Made by a program: the position numbers and the translations under genes. A model generated the notes under the pieces. The model was not told the DNA's origin and made no database searches. It saw only the letters and a list, made by a program, of their open reading frames with translations. From REEB95 sp963762425 (GTDB taxonomy: Bacteria; Pseudomonadota; Alphaproteobacteria; ATCC43930; CGMCC-115725), in contig CAVXKY010000018.1 of NCBI GenBank assembly GCA_963762425.1, forward strand, positions 1 through 64,000: 64,000 bases of DNA. The letters are read 5' to 3'. Within the stretch, counting starts at the first letter, position 1. Every line of letters begins with the position of its first letter. This document shows, piece after piece, positions 10,453 through 18,969 of this stretch.

Positions 10453-11402
10453 GCGCGCTGTTCTCCATCATCGGCGGCGGCGACGTCCTCATGACGCTGG
10501 GGCTCGCGGCCTCGATCTTCTCGGCGCTGGTGCTGGCCTACATGGCGTATCAGGAGGGCGGCGCGCTGCTCAACCGGCTCACCGCGATCGCGACCCGGCG
10601 CACCAACGCGCGCGCCGTCGACACCGGCCGCGCCCACCGCTTCGGCGCCAAGGCAAGCGTGAGCATCCTGCGCCGCCTGGCCGACAGCCTGAAACTCACC
10701 CGCGGCGCGGAGGCGGAAAAGAACGCGAGCCTGCTGACCCAGGCCGGCTGGCGCACGCGCGAGGCGCTGGTGGTCTATGTCGGGATCAGGCTGATTCTCC
10801 CCTGCACGCTCACCAGCCTCGCCATCATCGTCACCGCGCCGTTCATCGACTCGGGCTTCAAGCTGGCGATGACCGGCGCCTGCACCGCCATTTTCGCCAC
10901 ATATCTGCCGCCCATGGTGCTGCAACGCATCATCGCCGGCCGCCAGCACCGCTTCTACAAGGCGCTGCCCGACGCGCTCGACCTGTTGATGATCTGCGCC
11001 GAAAGCGGCCAGGGCATCGACGGCGCGTTGACGCGCGTGGCGCGCGAGTTCCGCCGCTTCATGCCGGAAATGGCGGACGAGCTGCAACTGACCGCGCTCG
11101 AGCTGGGCTTCCTGCCGAACCGGCGCGACGCGCTCGCCAATCTGGCCAAGCGCGTCAACATCCCCGGCGTCCGCACCCTGACCAACACGCTCATCCAGAC
11201 CGAGCGTTACGGCACGCCCTTGACCCAGGCGATGCGCGTGATGGGCGCCGAGCTGCGCGAGGAACGCATGATGAAGGCCGAGGAAAAGGCCGCCAAGCTG
11301 CCGGCGATCATGACCATTCCGATGATCGTGTTCATCCTGCCGGCGATGTTCCTGGTGCTGGTCGGCCCGGCCGTGGTCCAGGTGATGAAGGCCTTCCACT
11401 AA
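10449..11402 (+). CDS. tadC: Tad pilus inner-membrane platform protein TadC
   Basis: A 317-residue T2SF-domain membrane protein and partner of TadB. It shows hydrophobic segments at about 14-35, 100-125 and 285-312, and the T2SF core ALPDALDLLMICAESGQGIDGAL. The ATG at 10449 overlaps the tadB stop by four bases, which fixes the start. It is the last pilus gene here; no tadE, tadF or tadG follows, and the next gene faces the opposite way. Confidence 0.94.
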   Translation: MSALFSIIGGGDVLMTLGLAASIFSALVLAYMAYQEGGALLNRLTAIATRRTNARAVDTGRAHRFGAKASVSILRRLADSLKLTRGAEAEKNASLLTQAGWRTREALVVYVGIRLILPCTLTSLAIIVTAPFIDSGFKLAMTGACTAIFATYLPPMVLQRIIAGRQHRFYKALPDALDLLMICAESGQGIDGALTRVAREFRRFMPEMADELQLTALELGFLPNRRDALANLAKRVNIPGVRTLTNTLIQTERYGTPLTQAMRVMGAELREERMMKAEEKAAKLPAIMTIPMIVFILPAMFLVLVGPAVVQVMKAFH

Positions 11403-11418
11403 AATGTCATTTGCTTCG

Positions 11419-11437
11419 CAGGCCGCCTCGCGGCCTG
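11419..11437. terminator. Possible bidirectional terminator hairpin
   Basis: A perfect 8-bp stem, CAGGCCGC / GCGGCCTG, with a 3-base loop lies just after the tadC stop and before the 3' end of the convergent amidohydrolase gene. There is no strong T-tract on either side, so it is only a candidate. Confidence 0.35.
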
Positions 11438-11472
11438 AAGTTCGATCCAGGCTTTGCTGACGCGTCGCCGTT

Positions 11473-12627
11473 TCATTTTCGCGTCTCGCGATGACGACCG
11501 GACCCGTACGGGCACGCCGTCCCAGCGCCGCTTCTTCGCCTGTGGTTTGCGCCTTGACCTGGCAATTTGATGCCCAGCAGCCGCGCGGCATTGCCGCCGA
11601 GGATCAGCGCCTTGTCCTTGTGCGAAAGCTTCGCGCCCTCGACGAAGCCCACCGGATTGGGCAGCGCCATGTCGAAGGGATAATCCGTGCCCAGGAGGAT
11701 GTGGTCGCTGCCGTAGAGCCCCGCCAGATATTCGAGCTGGTGGTGGGTGAAGACGATGGTGTCGAAATAAAACTTCTTCAGGTAGCTCGACGGCTTCTTC
11801 TGGATGCGCGAGCGCGCATCCGGCCGCGCCCCATGGGCGTGATCGATGCGCCCGGCATAGGAGGGCAGATAACCGCCGCCATGCGCCAGCACGATCTTCA
11901 GGCCCGGATAGGATTCGAGCACGCCGCCGAAGATCAGGTGATGGACGGCCACCGTGGTGTCGAGCGGATTGCCGATGATGTTGGAGAAGAAATGGGAGGC
12001 AAGGCGCCGCCCGTCGGGAAAGCCGTGCGGATGCAGGAAGACCAGCACGCCCAGCTCCTCGGCCTTGGCCCAGAACGGGCGGAAGCGGTCGGCCGACAGC
12101 TCTTCGTTTTCGACATGCGGACAGATCTCGACGCCCTTGAGCCCCAGCTCCTTGACCGCGCGGGTGAGTTCGCGCACGGCGAGTTCGGGCGCCTGCATCG
12201 GCACGGTCGCGAGACCGACGAAGCGCTCGGGATGCCCCTCGCAGATCGAGGCGATGTTCTGGTTGATGTGCCGCGCCGCCGCCAGCCCGAGCTCGGGCTC
12301 GGCCCAGTAGTAGTACTGGATCGGCGCGGTCGAGATCGCCTGGATGTCGATGCCGTCGCGGTCCATGACCTTGAGGCGCTCGGCGACCGAGGTGAGCTGC
12401 GGGCCGATCGCCTGAGCCTGTTTCGCATCCACGTCTTTCGACGCGGCGTTGTTGAAAAACGAATAGGGATCGTATTCCGGCTTGAAATGGTCCTTGGTCA
12501 GCGCCGCCGCCACCGGCGTGAAGACGTGGCAATGAATGTCGATGGCGGGATGGCGCGATTTGGCCTTGCCGGACTTGGCCGCCCCGCCCGAAGCGGAAGC
12601 CGGCAAGCAGCTGTAAAGCAGGCTCAT
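11473..12627 (-). CDS. Amidohydrolase-2 family metal-dependent hydrolase/decarboxylase (ACMSD-like)
   Basis: A 384-residue TIM-barrel protein of the amidohydrolase-2 family, to which aminocarboxymuconate-semialdehyde decarboxylase and related aromatic-acid decarboxylases belong. Metal ligands are visible: HPAIDIHCHVF near residue 30, VFLHPHGF (about 195-202), HGGGYLPSYAGR (about 250) and LLGTDYPFDM (about 320). The start overlaps the end of the molybdenum hydroxylase gene by four bases, so it is the last gene of the leftward island transcript. The C-terminal 25 residues are Arg/Gly-rich and look atypical, so the true stop may be displaced. A ring-cleavage product or aromatic acid is a plausible substrate by inference only. 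Confidence 0.82.
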   Translation of the reverse strand: MSLLYSCLPASASGGAAKSGKAKSRHPAIDIHCHVFTPVAAALTKDHFKPEYDPYSFFNNAASKDVDAKQAQAIGPQLTSVAERLKVMDRDGIDIQAISTAPIQYYYWAEPELGLAAARHINQNIASICEGHPERFVGLATVPMQAPELAVRELTRAVKELGLKGVEICPHVENEELSADRFRPFWAKAEELGVLVFLHPHGFPDGRRLASHFFSNIIGNPLDTTVAVHHLIFGGVLESYPGLKIVLAHGGGYLPSYAGRIDHAHGARPDARSRIQKKPSSYLKKFYFDTIVFTHHQLEYLAGLYGSDHILLGTDYPFDMALPNPVGFVEGAKLSHKDKALILGGNAARLLGIKLPGQGANHRRRSGAGTACPYGSGRHRETRK

Positions 12628-14919
12628 TTCTTCGCCCCCGCCGCCTTGCGGCAGGCCTGCCAGATCTTCAAGGGGGTCGCCGGCATGTCGAGATGACGTC
12701 CGGCATCGCCCGGCAGCGCGGAAGCAATCGCGTTCATGATCGCGGCCAGCGCGCCGGTGGTGCCGGCCTCGCCCGCGCCCTTGACGCCGATGGGATTGGT
12801 TTTGCAGGCGAATTCGAGGAAGGCGTCGTTGATCCGGGGCGGCATGTCGACCGCCCGCGGCATGGCGTAATCCATGAACGAGCCGGTCAGCAGCTGGCCC
12901 GAGGAATCATAGACCGCGTTTTCCATCAGCGCCTGGCCCAGCCCCTGCGCCACGCCGCCATGCACCTGGCCCTCGACGATCATCGGGTTCAAGAGCCGGC
13001 CGGAATCGTCGGCGCCGCTATAGGCGAGCATCTCGACCGAGCCGGTTTCGGGATCGATCTCGAGTTCGGCGATGTGGCAGCCATTGGGGAAATGCTGCGG
13101 CGTTTGCGAGACCAGGTTGGTGTCCAGATTCTCCTTCCGGGCGACCTCGAAAATTGAAACCCGGCGGTCGGTGCCCACCACCTCGAAGAAGCCGTTGCGG
13201 TAGCCCAGATCGGCCTCGGCGGCTTCGAGAATCCGCGCCGCCGCCTTCTTGCCCTTCTCGATCACCGCCGAAGCGGTGTGGAAGATGGCGCTGCCGGCCG
13301 CCGCCGCCGAACGCGAGGCGAAGCTGCCGTGACCCTCGACGCCCAAACGCGTGTCGCCCTCGCGCACCTCGATCAATTGCGGGATCGATGCCGAGCTTTT
13401 CGGCCGCCACCTGGGTGAAGACCGTCAAATGCCCCTGGCCGCACGATTGCGCGCCCAGTCCCACCACCAGCTTGCCGTTTCCGGGGAAGGAGATCGATGC
13501 GCCCTCGGGCGGCAGCGCGCCCGAATGCTCGAGAAAACAGGAGATGCCGAGGCCGCGGCGCTTGCCCCGGGATTCGCTCTGCGCCTTGCGCGCGGGGAAG
13601 CCCTTGAAATCGGACAAGGCCAGCGCCTTTTCGAACACCGCCGGGAAATCGCCGCTGTCATAGACCGTGCCCATCGCGCCCGAGTAGGGAATCTCGCCGG
13701 GCTTGATGAAGTTCTTGCGGCGCAAGGCGACGGCGTCGATGCCGGTGAGCTTCGCCGCCTCCTCGACCAGGCGTTCCATCAGGTAATTGGCCTCGGGCCG
13801 GCCGGCGCCGCGATAAGGCCCGGTCCGCACCGTATTGGTGAAGACGCAGCGCACCTCGCAGGAGAGCCGCGGGATGCGATAGACCGAGGGGAAGCAGCGC
13901 GCCAGGTTGAGCGTGGGCGTCAAGGGCCCGGCGCCGGCGGCGTAGGCGCCCAGATTGGCGATCACCTTGACGCGCAAGGCGATGAAATTGCCGTCCTTGT
14001 CCAATGCCAGTTCGCCGTCGGTCACCATGTCGCGCGCCTGGTGGTCGGAGAGGAACGCCTCGCCGCGCAGCGAATGCCAATGCACCGGCCGGCCCAGCAG
14101 CTTCGCCGCCGCCAGTGCGACCACGTATTCCGGATAGGTGTCGGTTTTCATGCCGAAGGCGCCGCCGACATCGCCCGAGATGACGCGGATCTGCTCGGGC
14201 TTGACGCCGAGGATTCCGGCCAGGTGATGGGCAATGAGCCAGACGCTTTGCGAGCCGCAACGCAGCGTGTATTCGCCGGTGGATGAGTCGTAGAGCGCGG
14301 TCGCGGCGCGCGCCTCCATCGAGGCGACGGCGAGACGCTGTTGCGTCAACGAGAGCTTGGCGACGTGGGCGGCGCCGGCGAAAAGCCGTTCGACTTCCTT
14401 GGCATTGGCTCCCCCGGGGTCCATCGGCCAGGCGAAATCGAGCGCGAGATTGCCGGGAGCCTCGGGCCAAACCTGCGGCGCGCCCGGCTTGACCGCGTCA
14501 CGCACATCCGCCACGGGCTTGGTTTCCTTGTAATCCACGGCGATCAGCTCGGCCGCGTCCATCGCCTGGGCCCAGGTTTCGGCCACCACCGCCGCCACCG
14601 CCTCGCCGGCATGGACGACGCGTTTCTCGGCCAGCGCCGGCCAGCGCGGCACCACGGTCTTGGAGCCGTTGCGTCCGGGAATCGGAATGGGCGCGGCCAG
14701 GCTGCCGATCGAGGCGAGATCGGCCGAGGTCAGCACCGCCAGAACGCCGGGGGCTTTTTTCGCGGGATCCGTGTCGATGGAGCGGATTTCGGCCGCGGCC
14801 ATCGGCGCGCGCAGGAAGACGGCGAAGGCCTGACCCCGCTCGCGGATGTCGGCGGTGAAGAGGCCCTGGCCCTTGAGCAAGGCCGCGTCCTCGATGCGAA
14901 GCCGGCGTGTGCCTTCCAT
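12624..14919 (-). CDS. Cox-type molybdenum hydroxylase large subunit, frameshifted
   Basis: A xanthine dehydrogenase/CO dehydrogenase-type molybdopterin-binding subunit of about 764 residues in two frames. The first part (from the ATG at 14919) carries GDVGGAFGMKTDTYPEYV and GPYRGAGRPEANYLMERLV. The second part, left of about 13383, carries the C-terminal GVKGAGEAGTTGALAAIMNA with the catalytic-type glutamate. Removing one base from the GGG run at 13381-13383 joins them as GIDPQLIEVREGDTR. Nothing else is missing, so a sequence error is likelier than a pseudogene. No FAD or 2Fe-2S subunit is adjacent; it may share those encoded at 21.3-22.7 kb. The substrate is unknown. Confidence 0.85.
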
Positions 14920-14945
14920 TTTTCCGTCTCCCGTTCCGGTGTTTT

Positions 14946-15662
14946 CTAATAGATGCCGAGATGCTGATGCAGATCGAGACCCCGTTTGACGAGCCGGTCC
15001 TTGGTGTCCATGACCGCCACCCGTCCGCTGTTCAGAATGACGATGTCGTCGGCGATTTCGAACACCAGCTTGGCGTTCTGCTCAACCAGGATGATCGACA
15101 GGCCTTGCTCCTTGAGGCGGCGGATGGTGGCCATGACCTCGGCGACGATCTGCGGCGCCAGCCCCTCGGACGGCTCGTCCATGAGCAGCACGCGCGGATT
15201 CGACATGAGCGCCCGGCCGATGGCAAGCATTTGCTGCTCGCCGCCGGAGAGATAGCCCGCGATCTGGCGGGAGCGCTCCTTGAGGCGCGGAAACATCGAC
15301 GTCACCGTGGCCAAATCCCAGGGCGCGTGGGTGCCGTTGCCCTGGATCCGGCGCGCCGCCACGATCAGATTCTCGGAAACCGTGAGGCTGCGGAAGATGC
15401 GGCGGCCCTGCGGCACCAGCGCCAAGCCGCGCGCGGCCAAATCCTCGGGTGGCTTGCCGGTCACGTCCTCGCCCAACAGCGTGACATGGCCGCCGCGCGG
15501 GCGCAGCATGCCCATCGCCACGTTCATGCAGGTCGATTTGCCGGCGCCATTGCGCCCCAACAGGCCCAGAAGCCGCGCCTCGCCCAGCGCGAAGGAAACG
15601 CCGTGCAGCACGTGGCTGTCGCCGTAAAAGGCGTCGATGCCGGCGAGCGCCAGCGCGCTCAT
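14946..15662 (-). CDS. livF: Branched-chain amino acid-type ABC transporter ATPase LivF
   Basis: A 238-residue ABC ATPase with Walker A GRNGAGKST (about 36-44), signature LSGGEQQML, Walker B VLLMDEPSEGL and switch LVEQNAK. Length and the LVPQGRRIFRSLTV segment match LivF of the hydrophobic amino acid transporter family. The start overlaps the livM stop by four bases. The second ATPase that normally pairs with it, LivG, is not found in the cluster. Confidence 0.93.
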   Translation of the reverse strand: MSALALAGIDAFYGDSHVLHGVSFALGEARLLGLLGRNGAGKSTCMNVAMGMLRPRGGHVTLLGEDVTGKPPEDLAARGLALVPQGRRIFRSLTVSENLIVAARRIQGNGTHAPWDLATVTSMFPRLKERSRQIAGYLSGGEQQMLAIGRALMSNPRVLLMDEPSEGLAPQIVAEVMATIRRLKEQGLSIILVEQNAKLVFEIADDIVILNSGRVAVMDTKDRLVKRGLDLHQHLGIY

Positions 15663-16651
15663 GGCGCCCCCGCCTTGCCCGACGGGCTGCCGCCGGCGGG
15701 CAAGGGCGGACGGATCGCCTTCAACGCCCACTGCGCCAGGCGCATCGAGCCCGGCACCAGCCCTTCCGGCATGAACACGACGATGGCGACGAAGATCGCG
15801 CCCAGCAGCATGTTCCAGCGCTCGATATAGGCGCTGGCTAGGTTCTTGACGATCACCACCAAAGCCGCGCCGGCGATGGGCCCCAACAGCGTGCCCGAGC
15901 CGCCCGAGATCACCATCAGTACCACCTCGGCCGAGGATGTCAGCACCAGGGTCGGTGGGGAGATGAATTTGGTGTAGTAGACGAACAGAATCCCGGCGAC
16001 CGCGGTCAGCAGGCCCGAGAACAGGCAGGCGAAATACCGGATCAGCCACACGTTATAACCCAGCGCGGTCATGCGCCGCGGCTGGTCGCGCGTGCCCTTG
16101 AGGCTCGCGCCGAAGGGCGAATGGACGAATATCCATGCGCCGGACAGCGCAAGCAGGAAGACAACGAGCGTGGCGAAGTAGAAGTTCGACGCGATCTCGA
16201 GATCGAGCCCGAACGGCATCGGCCGCGCCGCCACGCCGACGCCGTTGTCGCCGTTGGTGACGTCGACCCAGCGGTAGGCCAGGCCCCACATGATCTGGCC
16301 GAGCGCCAGCGTGATCATGATGAAACCGATGCCGGTGGCGCGAAGGCTGAGCGCGGCGAACACCGCGGTGCCGAGCAGCGCAACCGCCAGCGCCAACACC
16401 ACCGCGCCGAACTGGCTGCTGCCGCCGGCGAGCGCGGCCGCCACCGCATAGCTCGCGAGGCCGAAAAGCCCGGCATGTCCCAGCGAAACCAGGCCGGCAT
16501 AGCCGATCAGCACGTCGACGCCGAGTGCGAAGATCGCGTAGATCAGAATCTGGCTCGAGACGCTGATGTAATAGTCGCCCGGGACCCACCACGGCACCGC
16601 GATGAGCGCCGCCAGCGCCAGCGCCAGGACGAAAAGACGCGGTGGGATCAT
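15659..16651 (-). CDS. livM: ABC transporter permease LivM
   Basis: A 330-residue polytopic inner-membrane protein with about nine hydrophobic segments and the family segments YAGLVSLGHAGLFGLASYA (about 50-68) and GGSGTLLGPIAGAALVV. This is the LivM half of a branched-chain amino acid-type permease. It overlaps livF at its 3' end and livH at its 5' end by four bases each, so the three are translationally coupled. Confidence 0.92.
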   Translation of the reverse strand: MIPPRLFVLALALAALIAVPWWVPGDYYISVSSQILIYAIFALGVDVLIGYAGLVSLGHAGLFGLASYAVAAALAGGSSQFGAVVLALAVALLGTAVFAALSLRATGIGFIMITLALGQIMWGLAYRWVDVTNGDNGVGVAARPMPFGLDLEIASNFYFATLVVFLLALSGAWIFVHSPFGASLKGTRDQPRRMTALGYNVWLIRYFACLFSGLLTAVAGILFVYYTKFISPPTLVLTSSAEVVLMVISGGSGTLLGPIAGAALVVIVKNLASAYIERWNMLLGAIFVAIVVFMPEGLVPGSMRLAQWALKAIRPPLPAGGSPSGKAGAP

Positions 16652-17511
16652 GACGCCTGCCTGCCAAACAGTCCCTGCGGGCGCAGCGCCAGCACCAGCA
16701 CCATCGGCAGGAAGAGCACGAAATAGGCGAGTTCGGGAAACATCGCCTGGCCGAAATTGTACACCAGGCCGATGAGGAAGCTGCCGATCAGCGAGCCCAA
16801 GAGGCTCCCCGCGCCGCCCAGGATCACCACCACCAGCGCCAGGGGCAGCATATCGGTATCGAGGCCAGGATAGACCGACAGGATCGGTGCACCCATGATG
16901 CCGCCGAATCCCGCCAGCCCCGCCCCCAGGCAGAAAACGATGGTGAAGAGCCGCGAGACGCGGATGCCGACCACCCGTGCCATCTCGGGATCGTCCACCC
17001 CGGCACGGATCATGGCGCCAAGCCGTGTCTTGTCCAGGAGCGTCCAGAGCAACGCCGCGACCACGCAGGCGACCAGGATGATGGCCATGCGGTAGATGGA
17101 GAAGAAGAGACCGAAGGCGCGTACACCGCCGGCGAGGACCGGCGGGGTCGGCGGCGAGATCGGATCGCCGGTCCAGGTCAGCAGGCAGAAATCCGCGACG
17201 ATGAACGAGATGCCGAGCGTCACCAGCACTTGCGCCAGGATCGAGCCCGAAAGGCGGCGCAGCAGCAGCCGCTCGATCACGCCGCCGAACACGGCAACCA
17301 CCGCCGCCGCTCCCAGCGCCGCCAGCCAGAACGGCAAGTGCCAGGTCATATAGAGGCTCGCCCCGACATAGCCGCCGAGCATGAACATCGAGCCGTGCGT
17401 CAGGTTGGGGATCCGCATCAGGCCGAAGATCAGCGAGAACCCGGCCGACAACAGGAAGAGCAAGCCACCGAACGCGACGCTGTTGATGGCCAGTATTCCC
17501 CACAAACTCAT
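16648..17511 (-). CDS. livH: ABC transporter permease LivH
   Basis: A 287-residue polytopic permease with about eight membrane segments and LivH landmarks: FSLIFGLMRIPNLTHGSMFMLGGYV near the N-terminus and LGGAGSLLGSLIGSFLIG near residue 240. It forms the channel with LivM. A hairpin repeat at 17548-17572 separates it from the binding-protein gene. Confidence 0.93.
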   Translation of the reverse strand: MSLWGILAINSVAFGGLLFLLSAGFSLIFGLMRIPNLTHGSMFMLGGYVGASLYMTWHLPFWLAALGAAAVVAVFGGVIERLLLRRLSGSILAQVLVTLGISFIVADFCLLTWTGDPISPPTPPVLAGGVRAFGLFFSIYRMAIILVACVVAALLWTLLDKTRLGAMIRAGVDDPEMARVVGIRVSRLFTIVFCLGAGLAGFGGIMGAPILSVYPGLDTDMLPLALVVVILGGAGSLLGSLIGSFLIGLVYNFGQAMFPELAYFVLFLPMVLVLALRPQGLFGRQAS

Positions 17512-17547
17512 GACAGGCCTTCCCGTCGGCGCGGCCCCCGACCCCCA

Positions 17548-17572
17548 CCCTCTCCCGCGATGCGGGAGAGGG
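17548..17572. repeat. Palindromic intergenic hairpin
   Basis: A perfect 11-bp stem, CCCTCTCCCGC / GCGGGAGAGGG, around a 3-base loop, between the substrate-binding protein gene and livH. Similar palindromes are common intergenic elements in proteobacteria. Here it could stabilise the 3' end of the binding-protein mRNA and lower expression of the downstream permease genes. Confidence 0.7.
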
Positions 17573-17590
17573 CAAGGGTGCGGGCGGCAA

Positions 17591-18826
17591 TCAGGTCTTC
17601 ACGGGCGGGTAGTCGCGCGAATAGGCCGGTTGCGCGAGATACTTCGCCTCGTCGTAGGGCCAGAACTGACCGCAGTTTTCGTAGGTCTTCTGCGTCACGT
17701 TGGTGAGCTTGCCGCCTTGCTTGACGATCTTGCGCACGAACATGTTGCCGACGGCATTGCCGAAATGGTCGAAACGGAGCGGCCCGCGCACCGTGTCCTT
17801 GAGGCTGACCGCGCGCAACGCCTTGATCGTCTGCTCCGGCTTCGACAAATCGCCGTTCAGCGCATGGAGCGCGGCCTCGACCACCTGGACGGAGACGTAC
17901 ATGCTGGCGGCATAGAAGCCGGGGATCGCCTGATACTCCTTGTCCATCATCGCCTTGAACTTGTCGTTGGCGTCGTTCTTGAGGTCGATGGTGTAGGGAC
18001 AGGCGTTGACCAGGCCGATCGCCTCGTCGCCGAAGCGCGGCAGCAGCGCGTCGTCGCCCGCGGTCTCGCCGCCGCACACCGGCAGCTTCAACCCGGTGTC
18101 GGCGTATTGCTTCATGAATTTCACCGGCGCCGCGCCGGCGAAGCCCTGATGGACGCCGTCGCAAGCCTGGATCTGGGCGATGAAGGGCGTGAAGTCGGGT
18201 GTTCCCAAGGGCGCCCACACCTTCTGGAGCACCTTGCCGCCGTTGTCCTCGAACACCTGCTGGAAGCCGCCCTGCTGCTCGTAGCCGAAGGCGAAGTCGA
18301 AATCGAGGCAGACCACTCTTTTCAGCCCCATCACCTTGGCGGCGTAGTCGCCCATCACGTGCTCCGCCTGCGACGAGGTTGCCGAGCAGCGGGTCAGGAA
18401 CGGATTGGGTTTGCGCTGCGTCAGATCGTCGGCGCCGGCGAGGCACAGCGTCGGCGTCTTGGTCTGAACGATATAATCGGAGATCGCAAACATCTCGAAC
18501 GCGGCCAAGGGCCCGAGGATGATGTTGACCTTGTCGCGCTCCACCAGCTCCTGCGCCTTGGTCTTGGTTATGGCCGGGCTGCTGCCGGTGTCGGCGACGA
18601 CAAAATCGACCTTGCGGCCGGCGAGGGTCATGTTTTTCGACTTGAGATAGGCGGTGACCCCCTGCTCCATCTGGAAGCCGCCTTCGGCGAGCGCGCCGGT
18701 CTTATCGCACAGCAGGCCGATCTTCACCGGCGCCGATTGCGCGATCGACGGCATCGGGAACGCCGCCGTGGACGCCACGGCCGCCGTACCCGCCAGGAAT
18801 TTGCGGCGATTGAGCTTTAACGACAT
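17591..18826 (-). CDS. ABC transporter substrate-binding protein, LivJ-like (type I periplasmic fold)
   Basis: A 411-residue periplasmic binding protein. The N-terminus has a twin-arginine-type signal (NRRKFLAGTAAVAST, R7-R8) and a likely cleavage site after SIAQ. The mature part begins VKIGLLCDKTGALAEGG, the usual ligand-pocket segment of LivJ-type proteins. The ATG has AGGGAGGGG upstream. It is the first gene of the transporter operon and should define the imported compound, which is probably the substrate of the surrounding oxidative enzymes. Members of this family often bind aromatic acids or amides as well as amino acids. Confidence 0.9.
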   Translation of the reverse strand: MSLKLNRRKFLAGTAAVASTAAFPMPSIAQSAPVKIGLLCDKTGALAEGGFQMEQGVTAYLKSKNMTLAGRKVDFVVADTGSSPAITKTKAQELVERDKVNIILGPLAAFEMFAISDYIVQTKTPTLCLAGADDLTQRKPNPFLTRCSATSSQAEHVMGDYAAKVMGLKRVVCLDFDFAFGYEQQGGFQQVFEDNGGKVLQKVWAPLGTPDFTPFIAQIQACDGVHQGFAGAAPVKFMKQYADTGLKLPVCGGETAGDDALLPRFGDEAIGLVNACPYTIDLKNDANDKFKAMMDKEYQAIPGFYAASMYVSVQVVEAALHALNGDLSKPEQTIKALRAVSLKDTVRGPLRFDHFGNAVGNMFVRKIVKQGGKLTNVTQKTYENCGQFWPYDEAKYLAQPAYSRDYPPVKT

Positions 18827-18969
18827 GCACCCCTCCCTATTTTCCGTGTTCCGGGCCGGCTTGAACCGCGGCCCTTTATTGTGTTTTGGTCGGCCAAGAG
18901 GATAGGGATATTTCCCGAATCTCTGCAACCTTTCATTAGCGAAAGCATCGCAAGACGGCCGAGCGCCGT

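Noticed and set aside
12624..14919. True pseudogene status for the molybdenum hydroxylase and the other frameshifted host genes
   Set aside because: Each is full length apart from one base, with all catalytic motifs kept; homopolymer sequence error explains them better.
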